A stretch of 64,000 nucleotides of DNA from Deltaproteobacteria bacterium (GTDB lineage Bacteria > SAR324 > NAC60-12). A program made the translations under genes and the position numbers. Positions 1 through 9,798 of the stretch are shown here, in pieces. Where the stretch lies: assembly GCA_002685535.1 (NCBI GenBank), contig NYXK01000109.1:58272-122271 (forward strand), read 5' to 3'. The first letter of the stretch is position 1, and every line of letters begins with the position of its first letter. The notes under the pieces were generated by a model that saw only the letters and a program-made list of their open reading frames with translations, made no database searches and was not told where the DNA came from.

Positions 1-50
1 CATTGCAACCCAGATAGCCCCTGACCGTAACACGATCTCGGCCAGCATAA

Positions 51-993
51 CTATATCCCTTCATTCAAAGCCAATGTCACTGGAAGAACGCTTGTCGCGT
101 CTCTTCTCAGCCATTTCTTTATGAAATCCTGCATAGCCTCCTGAAATATTTTACCTCTCGGCATAAAGTGAGCACCTGGATGGTACACTATCAAGCGATT
201 CTTGCACCTCCCTGCTAACTTCAGCGTGTGATCCTGGGGTATAACTGGATCAAAATTCCCAACAAAATGCAAGACAGGTGTCTGAACTCGCGGATAGTAG
301 AGAGATTTGTACTGGGGGTGAGACAATATGAAGCCGCTAGAGCAGATAGCAAAATGAAATGGCGGTGGAAGGAACTATACACCGCGTCAGTCCTGCTCAT
401 CGAGTTTACACCTTTAGCCCCGTGCTAGAGTTGCAATATAGAAAGAACATACTCTTGAATCCATCTGGAGGTTTTGCATGAGCTCGGGAGATGCTCGGCG
501 TTCTGCAATAGATACTAATATATGAGCCGTGGCTGCACCAGCAGAGAATCCAACAATTCCTATAAAGGGACCTGCTGTCCGGATTACTTCGAGCATATAA
601 CGAATCGTTTGACCGTAACCTTGCATCACTTCCGTTGTGTAATCTCCAAATCCCCAAGTCCAGGCGTCGAAGTCTCCTTCATCTCCTGTGGTTGAACTTG
701 CAGGCAGAATTCGATGCGGCGCAGTGGGATAAAACAACTCGACTCCGCCTGGGAAAGATGGGCAAGCGTTCTGGAGGAGATTCTTGAAGAATCGAGTCTT
801 GCTTTCAAATGATGCTCCCGATTGTGCATTTCCTATAAGTGCACAGCAGTGAGCGGAATGTTGTGAAGTTCCGTAACATTATCTTGAAAGAGCACATACC
901 GTGGAGCATCAGCACTTTTGCTCTTTGAGAAGAAGTTCTTGTATCCCATTCCACGCTCTTCAACCTGGCAGCAAATGAATTGTTAGTACCCAT
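51..993 (-). CDS. FSH1-family serine hydrolase
   Basis: Probable alpha/beta hydrolase of the FSH1 / ovarian-cancer-associated-2 family, often an esterase next to secondary-metabolite genes; the substrate is unknown. Exons are 993-900, 832-453 and 374-51, with two GT-AG introns, giving 265 residues, the usual family length. The start of the fold KVLMLHGNAQSG is split by intron 1. The nucleophile elbow is GFSAGA (Ser ~128), the acid is in GNFDPVIP (Asp ~200) and the His is in YHPGAHF (His ~227), so the triad is complete. The start is the only in-frame ATG before the HGN strand. A decayed copy of intron 2 and exon 3 lies at about 39.6-40.0 kb. Confidence 0.85.
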
Positions 994-1798
994 ATTTAGA
1001 TTTCATCTAGAGAGGAGCAGAGCTGCGTTCGTACTCAGTTTGGGAGGGAGGCTTTGGACGTCCGTAATCACCCATTCTCCTTGTCAAGTGGTTGGGTGTC
1101 GTGAAAATCGTGCGGTTAAAAATACGATTATGTTCACTATTCTTTTCACAATTCGAATTGACTGTTCAAGCACAACACCCATAAGATGCAGTCTTCCCAT
1201 TTATCCATGCCGCATGGAACGGTTCAAGCAACAATGCTTGCTCTGTGCGCAAGGCGTGGTCTGTCAAGCCCATAACCAGCTGCCGTAGCGTATGTCTTTC
1301 GTAGGCAGTCGGAATATTTCACGGTGGTCATGCTCAGGCTCAAGCAATACCAGATGGAACAAGGTGGTCTAGTGTTTGCCCCCAGTTTCTGCCCCCAGTT
1401 TCTGCCCCCAGTTTCTGCCCCCGGTCTCTGCCCCCGGTCTCTGCCCCACGTTCTCGCTTCCGTACGCGCTAGGCATTTTCGGCAGTCTATTTTTAGCTAC
1501 GAATTAATTGTAGTTCTCGTTGGGTAAATTTATTGAGAAAAGCACTCTCGAGCCTTTGAAGTTATATTTTAAACCGGAAATCGAAATTTAATTGTCTGGA
1601 AATAGAAGTCCCGACCCGTATGGTCAAAGCACATTATTGGATGCGTAGAGCAGATGAGAGAGAGCATCAATAAAATCAAGTCTAGATAGTGCGTGTCGAT
1701 ATAAAGCCCCTTCTTCGTAATTTCCTCGCTCTGACTCTAGCCCTAAATTAAATTGTTGAGCCCTTCTATCATATCTTGTCCACAGAGCGTTGCTCGAT
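994..1798. other. Intergenic, with 13-bp minisatellite
   Basis: Lies upstream of the hydrolase and downstream of the MFS gene. Apart from the 13-bp G/C-rich array at 1378-1448, no coding pattern was found. Confidence 0.6.
1378..1448. repeat. 13-bp minisatellite, array 1
   Basis: Five units of GCCCCC(A/G)GT(T/C)TCT in tandem (1378-1442) plus a partial unit. Unit length is exactly 13 bp. The complementary strand has a run of four or five G every 13 bases. Three more arrays of the same unit are in the window. Confidence 0.95.
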
Positions 1799-3426
1799 TT
1801 ATATTTCAGGGAGTCTCTCCGTCTGCCTTGAAAAGCTAGGGCGATGACCTTTGAAAAACCAGTAGCTCAAGCCACCAAGAGAGCTGGTTAAAAATGCGAT
1901 GCCAACAAAGAGAATGAGGTTTCCGTACTTCGCCGCCGATGAAACATCCCCCACCAAAATACTACTCACAGATCCTCCAACAAGGTTCCCTACCCCACGC
2001 TGGAATTCGAATATGCTATATAACCACAGCCCCGTAGCAGACATGTCAGTTAATGCCGTGACGAAACGGCAATATAACACACTGTATCCGCCGGCAAAGA
2101 ATCCATATAGCAAGCAAAATATAAGTAAAGAGGCAAAGGTGTGACTTAAACCCCAGACAGAGAGAACAACGATAGAGGAGCATATCGTTGAGCCGACCAT
2201 AAGAGCGAGCGGGCTGGAATGGTCAGAGAGGTAGCCCATACCGATTTGGCCAATTATTTGGGAAATATTTAAAAGGGAGAGTAGCACAGTCCCCTGCTTT
2301 GGTGAGAGACCCATGGCAGATGCGTAGGCTACAATATGTCAGTATTTTCACAACAAGATCATTTTGTTATTACTTGCATGGTAGATAGATATTTGGTAAG
2401 AAGAATACAAGCCCTTGAAGAACATTTGAGCATGTTACTGCAAAGAACATTGGCTTCTTGAATACTGCAGGGTTGATTTTGTTCTCAATTCCGTTGTCAA
2501 TCTGGCGTATGAGGCGACCACGAACGAGAGGAAGTGTTGGGCCGACGAGTACGAGCTTAATCAAAATCATTATTAGATTTCTCTCAATTTAACAGCTGAT
2601 ATACATACAATGGCAACTCCATACGCTCTTAATGTAGTAGCGTACCCATATTGTTTGAGCATTTTTTCAATCATAAACGGTAGCCCAAGGCCACAAATTC
2701 CAGCAGAACCAAATCTGTAGAAATTTAGTTTTAGTTCGAAAAGAACCAAGTAAAACTTACAAAGTGCCGTAAGCCAGTCCTCGCCGTAGAATAAACCATC
2801 CATTCAACATATTAAGGAGTGGGTAGTATATGATTAGGAAGCCGAAGCCATAAAGAAATCCTTGTGCGACGATCAAATGCCACACCTGCGTGGCAAAGCT
2901 GCTAGCTACTAATGCAAGACTACAAACCAACCATCCACCCCATATCATATATTTTTGATATGTAGGGTATTTGATGGTAAAGAAAGCAATCAAAGGTGTA
3001 CCAAGATACGATATTGCCTATAAGTCAAATAGTAGCAACTATTTAACAAAGTAAAAATTAGGGGGAAAAGAGGGGGGACATACGGTAGTTAAAGTCCCAA
3101 CCAACGACAGATATCGATTGTTGGTAAAGGTATTGTTATTTTGATAATATGATTGGAAGACTCCAAATGTTAACGGGAAACCTATTAACATCAGTCAAAT
3201 AATTAAGATGCGAAAGAAAGTATTTACCCCACATTAAGCCTTCGATCATAAAAGCTCCTATCATGAAAGCCCATGCCTGTCGACCACCATCAACTGGTGG
3301 AAGTATAGTATCTTCATCGGCGTTGACGATAAACTCTGTACAGTTATCCGGATGGTCTCGTGAACGGTCACCATTAATCATATCGAGAATGTTGCAATGG
3401 TTTGAAGCTCCTCCGAACTCAGACAT
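1799..3426 (-). CDS. MFS permease, monocarboxylate-transporter type
   Basis: Plasma-membrane or organelle permease of the fungal monocarboxylate permease group (Mch-like) of the major facilitator superfamily; the substrate is unknown. Six exons are inferred, joining to roughly 455 residues. An acidic N-terminus ends in PPVDGGRQAW, the family hallmark before helix 1, followed by FPLTFGVFQ and 11-12 hydrophobic helices. The half-way loop carries LRPR-like VRGRLIRQ. Joining exon 5 (ending NIYLP) to exon 6 (starting YASAMGLS) in frame needs a GC-AG intron with donor GCAAGT. The ATG at 3426 is the first in frame. The gene sits between two oppositely oriented 13-bp minisatellite arrays. No stop or frameshift was seen. 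Confidence 0.8.
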
Positions 3427-3733
3427 TTCCCACGGTACTCAAGTAAGTAAAGAGTAAATCAACAAAGACACAGAATCGAAAAATGAGTAGTGGAAGGGAT
3501 ATTTGGAAATTTGATTGGGGAGACTAGGAATACAACATTTGAAGTTTTCCCATACCTCATCTTGGCCAATCAACAGATGATGAGGCTCTTCGGTAGTGGC
3601 CGGAGACCAGGGGCAAAGACCGGGGGCAAAGACCGGGGGCAAAGACCAGGGGCAGAGACCAGGGGCAGAGACCAGGGGCAGAGACAGGGACGGTGTGTCT
3701 GCTTACCTTAATGCTACTACATTAATTCACTTC
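3427..3733. other. Intergenic, MFS promoter side
   Basis: Contains the second 13-bp array at 3609-3686 and nothing else recognised. It should hold the promoter of the MFS gene and the 3' end of the pseudokinase gene. Confidence 0.6.
3609..3686. repeat. 13-bp minisatellite, array 2 (inverted relative to array 1)
   Basis: Six units of (A/G)GGGGCA(A/G)AGACC, 13 bp each. This is the reverse complement of the unit at 1378-1448, so the two arrays bracket the MFS gene as inverted repeats. Confidence 0.95.
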
Positions 3734-4874
3734 CTAAAATAGCTCTGCTGACTTGTCGTAGTTGTAGAACCCACCGAATGCCGCAACGTTGGTGAATGCA
3801 ATCAATCGGACGAGCGACCCATGCTGCTTATAGTTCGCCACGAATTGGTGCTGCACAGGTCAGAAATAGTAGATTGATCGCTTGAATGGACTTACTTGGG
3901 CCAGCTTTTCTGGTGTGGAGACTTGCGTCATGGACAAGAATTCAACTGCATCTTCCGACCAACGTTCTGGATGCCGCAAGCCGAAAGACCCTTTTGGCTG
4001 GCTGTCCTTCTCCATCACCTTCATCATTACAATTCCTAGCGCCTTACTGTCAATACGTCCTGCGGCGCCCTTTGCACTCTTGCTACAACATTCGATATCG
4101 GCTATAGATCGTAGATTTAGTGAAACGCCACAGTGGGAAAAGATGTGTCACCTACTAATCTTGACCTCACTGATCCTAGCCCCACCAACGTCCTTAAGAG
4201 ACAGTAATACATTCGAACAATTGATATTACTGTGGGTCCAGCCCTCTGAGGCTAGGTAAGAAATGCCGTAAAGAATCTGAAAAATTTAGCGGATATTCTC
4301 TCGCATTAGCGGTGCTACTTACCTCACGGCTTAGCTCAGCTAATTGAGGCTCACAGGGATACCGGGGAGATCCATTGATCCGTTCGAGAGAGATGTCCAT
4401 ATATGGGGATATGATAAAGAATCCTTGTTGGGATGCAAAAACCTCATGGATAGGAACAAGGTTTTTGTGATGGAGTTGACGTATCATCTCGAGGTTCCCC
4501 CTAGCCTGGGATTTAGAAATCGCTCTTACGGTATACATTTGGTCTTGTTTTGATTTCTTGTAGGCTACGGTGACTGCGTTGTGCCGTCCGAGTCGCCAAT
4601 CCTCTTGGTATGATTCCCATGGAGAACCCGCTTGTCCAGGAGCAAAATGTACCTTCCTTCCGTTCCCATGAGGCGCTGGAGTTCTGATTGGGGAAGGAGA
4701 TGCAGAGCTGGGTTGGGCCCTTTTGGTTGGTGGTTGTTTTATAACAGACTTTGAATAATCTTTAGGTAATTCCAATAGCTCGTCAAGTGTAGAACCCTCG
4801 GTCCCAGGCCATGTGCTATTTCGTTTTGAACTTCCAGATTCGGATTCATACTCGGATTCGGACTCGGACTCCAT
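3734..4874 (-). CDS. Protein-kinase-fold protein, probable pseudokinase
   Basis: Four exons (4874-4323, 4276-4156, 4101-3896, 3850-3734) join in frame to 331 residues. The Glu/Ser-rich N-terminus (ESESEYES) is followed by a Pro/Ser-rich linker and a kinase-like domain beginning near LGRHNAVTVAYKK. Landmarks are degenerate: the Lys of VAIK is replaced (VRAIS), the catalytic HRD is HSN (His ~199) although the following Asn of the loop is kept (HSNINCSN), and DFG is DIE (Asp ~226). This fits the fungal family of Ser/Thr kinase-like pseudokinases with an HxDxxxSN-type loop; partner and role are unknown. The start chosen is the ATG before the acidic tract; an upstream ATG at 4988 would add 38 unsupported residues. 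Confidence 0.65.
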
Positions 4875-5623
4875 AGGTACCTTAAGTAAGAGCGCTTGTG
4901 AAAGGATCAAATTGCAAGCACAAGGCTTTGAGTATTGAATCTCGGTGCTGAGGGTAATGTCAGTAATAATGGAGCTATAAATCACCAAGATTCTGGTGGC
5001 CTAATATGGCTCCTCAGAGTAAATTTCGGCTCCTTTTCGCAATCATTCGCTTTGATTGAGATATTGATCTAATTTTGGCTCCCGTTTGGCCAACCTAACG
5101 GATGGGAAATTTACGTGCGGCAGGTCAGAAGGTCTCAAGGTCGTATTGACGTACTGTACACGGCGTGAATGTAGACCACTGGCCAGGGACCGACCAGGAT
5201 ATCCGAAGGAACCGACGATCGGGGGATTTCAAACCCGCGACGATTCGCGTTCGGATGCTTGGAGGTGACGCAAGGCTGTGAGTTGCTACGAAAGTGTAGT
5301 CACAAGCTCGAGTGATACCGGAAAGTCTGGAAAGCTTCGGCCTGCGATTGAGGGGTTTGATTTTCTGCGCGGTGGGAAAGAGGCACACGTTCAATGAATA
5401 GAGTGGAGGGTAGTTTTTGAATTTTTTTGAATTGCTTGACCCATTTCAGACGACAAGTGTCCACCCAGGCTCAGTGCGGGGGTATTTACAGTTACCACAA
5501 AGACCAAAACAGAAAAACTGAAAACCAGATTGTAAAATATCATCTCTAGAATGAGTGTCGAACACTTCGAACTCGGTATGATAGCCCCAAAGATGAAAAT
5601 GTCATTATTCGTACCCCGACACC
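4875..5623. other. Intergenic, nothing recognised
   Basis: Short reading frames on both strands look random. A stretch at 5215-5260 resembles a tRNA T-arm in reverse but fails on inspection (see rejected items). Confidence 0.5.
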
Positions 5624-6537
5624 TCATATTTGTGAAAGGAGTCGTGGAGAGGGAGGCATCGACAAAGGTGTGGTTGGACATTGATAGTCAGACTCTGAAC
5701 AAGCCGTGGAGTGCTCGTATGAATGCGAAAGAGGAGGGGTCTGCAGATAGCTATTAGAGCTAGTTCAATGTAGAAATATGGTAGACTCTACTTACATGAG
5801 GGTTTGAATCTTCATATTCATTGTGACCATGGATAATCATGGCTGGTAGACCCTGGTAGCTCATATTGAATGGGCTCATGGTATCAACCTCGCGCTTGAC
5901 TTCATGGAAATGCATCATCGAAGGTAGAGTGACGGGAACAGGCGCAAGGTAGTCTGAGTATTCTGAAGATGAAACTGGACGGTATGGCTGCGATTGCGGG
6001 TAAGGTGGGTGGACGATCTCTTCTGGCGCTGGATAAGAGTGGTATGCGAAGAGAGGTGGAGTTCTGGACCCCTCGCGTTCAAAGCCATGTGAAAATCTCA
6101 GGTTGTCCTCCATAGGTGGAGTATAGTGGCTCTGCAAAAGCCTGGGAGATGGTTGTCGGTGCAAGATCTCTGGACTTCTCCTGTAGTGTTGCTGGACATT
6201 CTTCTCTACACGGTGCTGCTGTTGTTGAAGCTCAGCGTGAACTTGAGGAGGCGAGGCTGAAGAGGATCCAGCGCGTCTCTCGAGGTCTTCGAGACGTCTC
6301 TTTAGCTTCTTGCCTGGCACTAGGTCAGTTATAGTTCTCAGATCGGCTGTTGCAGTATTGCTAACGGTAGTTTCGCTGGGCAATTCTGTTTTGGATTCTC
6401 CTCCGCTCAGCCAAGTCGGAGATCTTGGTCCAGTCCTCATCTGGGTTTGCTGAAATGCTGAAAGCACTGCTTGTGCCGTGGCCGGTGATATGCCTCGAGG
6501 CAGTAGCTGTCGAGTATGAGAAACCTTGTCTGGACAT
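5624..6537 (-). CDS. bZIP transcription factor
   Basis: Nuclear DNA-binding protein. Three exons (6537-6366, 6313-5796, 5740-5624) join to 268 residues. The basic region RRRIQNRIAQRNYRKK runs directly into a short leucine-zipper-like segment (LKRRLEDLERRA) near residues 45-75 and is cut by a 52-nt intron after the Tyr codon. The middle is Gln/Pro-rich. The C-terminus, reached by a second intron with acceptor CTGCAG, ends TTPLSMPPSPRLL, a pattern seen at the end of related fungal bZIP proteins. The ATG at 6537 gives MSRQGF; the longer frame upstream lacks an ATG. It resembles AP-1-like bZIPs near secondary-metabolite genes; targets are unknown. Confidence 0.8.
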
Positions 6538-7439
6538 GTTGGTGGAGGTGGTTGACGAAGATACACTGTTGTTGAAGGAAGTCTTCTGAGTTGTTGGTTG
6601 GGAGAGATGATAGGCAGGTTCGAGGCGTCTCAATTGGGAGACCTGCTCAAGTATATATGTGAATGCGGCACCACAAATCCTCCGCAGTATAGCGTAGCCA
6701 CCTACCCCTTCTTATAAGGGGTAACCAGCACTGCGAGCAACGGTCGAAGAGCGGCCGGGAGGGGAGATGGTGCAAGCCAGGATACTTAGCAGAGTGCAGT
6801 GCAGCAGGGTGCAGCAGGGGGCTGGTCATGTCGCTGCCAGGCCAGGGTCCTCGTTCGTGGCTGAGCTGTGAGCTGGACCGTGCAAGGATCCGAAGGGCAT
6901 GGCTGTGGTAAGGTCCGATATAATGAGGGTGAGGGGTCAAAGCGAAAAAGAGAGTTGTACAGGAGTCATGGTACGTGATTATACCAACACGCAGGGGGGT
7001 CTGCAAGCCGTGATGCCGGGCAGACCACCTTCTTTTGCTCCCATCGAAGTCCAGGGCCTCATCAGGCATAGCGCTACGCCTCTCGATGCAGCCTGCACCA
7101 CCCACCCTCGATTCGAAGCATGCAAAGGTAGAAGTAGAGGCTCAGGCCTGCCTTTATCATACCCATTCTGATCCATATCACTCGTTTATTCTTTATTTTG
7201 ACCATCATTAAGTCGGTTGAGTAAACAGCAATAGGCGGCTTTCAAGAAAAGGGGAAGGGAGGCCGACCCCAAGAACGAGCCAATGAGCAACGAGTCATAA
7301 GGTTGGGATCATCAGTTTCCTCTGTCTATCAGTAAGTAGCCATTTCAAATTGGACAATAACTTACATTGTTCAACATATATATGTTCTTTATCGTCGGCG
7401 AAGCAGTCAAACCGATTTCTATAGAGGGATTTGCGCAAT
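6538..7439. other. Intergenic, likely bZIP promoter
   Basis: No gene recognised. A small inverted repeat with 8-bp arms lies near 6702-6722 (TACCCCTT / AAGGGGTA). Pyrimidine-rich tracts are present. Confidence 0.5.
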
Positions 7440-7773
7440 ATGGCCGAGATTGCCTTTTTATATCGAGCCCTGTCGGATCTTTTAATGGGTATGTTCATCA
7501 TCGCCCCTCTACACTATATTGTCGAGTCTTCGATTCCCCGGTCTGCCTGCTTGTCATTTCTAACATTATTCGGGCTGCTACGATATATCCATCTGCCCGA
7601 TCCGGTTGTCGTATTGGCTTTTGGGTTACTTTGGACCTTGTTTATTGCATTGTCTGGCAACACTGGAATTGGTTGGACAAGGTAAGGAATCTCTATGCGA
7701 TAAATTAGATAGTTTATTAACGATCTATAGTTTATTCGTAGTCTATGTAATCTGCTTGGACTTGGTAAGTTGA
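7440..7773 (+). CDS. Possible small membrane protein
   Basis: Two exons (7440-7681, 7731-7773) with a 49-nt GT-AG intron join to 94 residues. After MAEIAFLYRALSDLL the protein is hydrophobic in three or four blocks (GMFIIAPLHYIV, SFLTLFGLLRYI, VVVLAFGLLWTLFIAL, LFVVYVICLDL); the last block appears only after splicing, which supports the model. No family is recognised. The alternative is a chance hydrophobic frame; transcript data would decide. Confidence 0.4.
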
Positions 7774-8233
7774 GCTCGTCTATGGATTGGGTTGGAAAAC
7801 TAAAATAAGATGTTGAGAAGCGGCAAGGGATACATAATTTAGATACTTTTCCATATGACTCACGATACAAAGCAAGATCCATTCAAACCCGATTCGCGGA
7901 GCCGAATTCAGAATCCTCCATCTTTCAAAAAGGTAGCTTAATATAGATGAGTAGGGAACCGAATAGGGCTTCCTGATCCTCCAAAGTCTTAGCTCTTTGG
8001 CACCTGTCTCGTTCCTCTGTTTTGAATTTGATTGGGCTATTATATTTCATACTAGTACGTCAACATGCTCATAGTCCCACCTTCCTCCACGATTTGGGAT
8101 TCTAACCGAACCGCATTCTTTATATTCGTCCGCGGTTATCCTTAAACAAAGGTTCTCGTCTTAGGATCAGTGAGCAATTCGCACACAAGCAAAAATCCCA
8201 TCCTGATACGGCGACAACTCAATATAGAGGAGA
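7774..8233. other. Intergenic, nothing recognised
   Basis: A/T-rich spacer leading to the 2EXR gene. No repeats or RNA genes were noticed. Confidence 0.5.
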
Positions 8234-9106
8234 ATGGCAAAGGGGAAACTTCCTAAAGCAAACAACCCAAGGGAATTCCACGCATTTCCAAACTTCCCTC
8301 CCGAACTCCAGAACATGATCTGGCGATATTCTCTCCCTGGCCCACGTGTTATTAGGGCGAAGCTCCGCTCAGCGGACTACTTTGTCTTCGGGGATGCTCG
8401 TCCTCCAACTGCACTTCACGTCTGCCGAAGTTCTCGTCAAGAAGCTCTTCGTTTTTACGAACTTCTATCCGAATCCGAGTCTACGGATAATCAATCCGAA
8501 TGCGACACTATAGATGATCTATCCGAATACGACTCTACAGATGATCTCTCCGAATCCAACTCTACGGATGACGATCAATTACAAGACAGAAAAAGCGGAA
8601 TATCAAGATCAAGATCAATATACTTCAATCCGGTGCTCGATACTGTCTATCTCATGCCAGACCACAAGGAGAAATCTTTGTACTCGAGTTTCGCTTCGAG
8701 ATTTCCTAATATAGCCAGAATCCATTCCTTAGCTATAGACTTTAGTCCTGGGTCGGATTTTATGTGGGACCTTTGTGTCATGTTATCTTGCTCTAAAGGA
8801 AACCTCAAGGAAATATTGCTTGTCGTTACAAAGGATTCATATGTGTTCTCGAACAATCTTGACGAAAAACAGATCAGATTCTCTAAGCCAAAAGACAACG
8901 TAATTCCTATATGGATGCAATATCTCGATCCACCGTGGCCCTGGCAGAAATGGACAGACATAGAGGCCGATCTATTAAGACAATTTAACTGGGTCCCAAA
9001 TATGCCGCAGTTTCGAGTTATGGGAGCCGGATCTACATCCCAGACAACGGCTAGTTCGCCTCAACAACGTTGCTTGGTTGCCGATTTTCTTATTTGCCAG
9101 GTCTGA
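8234..9106 (+). CDS. 2EXR domain protein
   Basis: Single-exon protein of 290 residues. The 2EXR (F-box-like, fungal) signature spans FPNFPPELQNMIWRYSLPGPRV and ALHVCRSSRQEALRFYE (residues ~17-75). It is interrupted by an acidic low-complexity block with imperfect repeats of ECDTIDDLSE / EYDSTDDLSE / ESNSTDD (residues ~78-112). The second conserved block IYFNPVLDTVYL (~128) and the domain's FPNIARIHSLAID segment follow. Members are abundant in Leotiomycetes and are of unknown biochemical role, perhaps recognition subunits of ubiquitin ligases. The start is the first ATG, with a purine at -3. Confidence 0.8.
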   Translation: MAKGKLPKANNPREFHAFPNFPPELQNMIWRYSLPGPRVIRAKLRSADYFVFGDARPPTALHVCRSSRQEALRFYELLSESESTDNQSECDTIDDLSEYDSTDDLSESNSTDDDQLQDRKSGISRSRSIYFNPVLDTVYLMPDHKEKSLYSSFASRFPNIARIHSLAIDFSPGSDFMWDLCVMLSCSKGNLKEILLVVTKDSYVFSNNLDEKQIRFSKPKDNVIPIWMQYLDPPWPWQKWTDIEADLLRQFNWVPNMPQFRVMGAGSTSQTTASSPQQRCLVADFLICQV

Positions 9107-9798
9107 ATTATAGTTAAAGAATTCTGTGAGGCTAAAGGGACCAGAAGCGATCGTCTAATAATATTCCTTTTTGACATTGGCGAAGAAAGCCAAATGTGCA
9201 AAAATCATGAAAGTTTGTTAGTATCATAATGAGTGCAAAGAATTTCACATTTGGTATACTAACTTAGCTATAACTATTTTCAAGTGGCTGTGCTGCGTTA
9301 AATTTACTTTGTTCAGGTGTGTCAACTCAGCTCAGCTCGAAACGGATCTCATCTGACCATGAGGGCATAAAACCCCAGCGTAATCGCAGGATAACGGGCG
9401 GGCCGAACCTGATTTGCTACAGTATCGTCATCCTTTAAAATCTCACACTGGGTCCTGAATCGTCTACTTTAGAATGAGGGTGGGGAGCCAGATTTGACCC
9501 CTCGGTTCTAAAAATAGGACGGGGCCGGTCAGCCACTTCAAAATGCCACTTGTTCCCCGATGTACGATTTTTAACTAGACTTTATTCTGTCCTCGTTCAT
9601 TTTCTTTCTACTAGACTAGACAGGGGGTTCTCGATTGGAGCAATCACCAACCCCAGCTAGCGTTTAATCGATACATTCCTCTTATTCATCCTCAGTTTTC
9701 CGGAAACAAAGATTCTCTTCTCAAGAATCAATAGCCCAAACGCGATCTATCTTCTTTTTGCATTCCACAGGATTACACTCGACCCATCTTGACTCGCG
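9107..9798. other. Intergenic, nothing recognised
   Basis: Spacer between two plus-strand genes. Pyrimidine-rich stretches just before 9799 look like a normal fungal promoter/leader. Confidence 0.5.

Noticed and set aside
5190..5290. Reverse-strand tRNA-like T-arm words (GGGTTTGAAATCCC)
   Set aside because: The loop is TTTGAAA, not TTCRANY, and no anticodon or acceptor stem pairs could be drawn.
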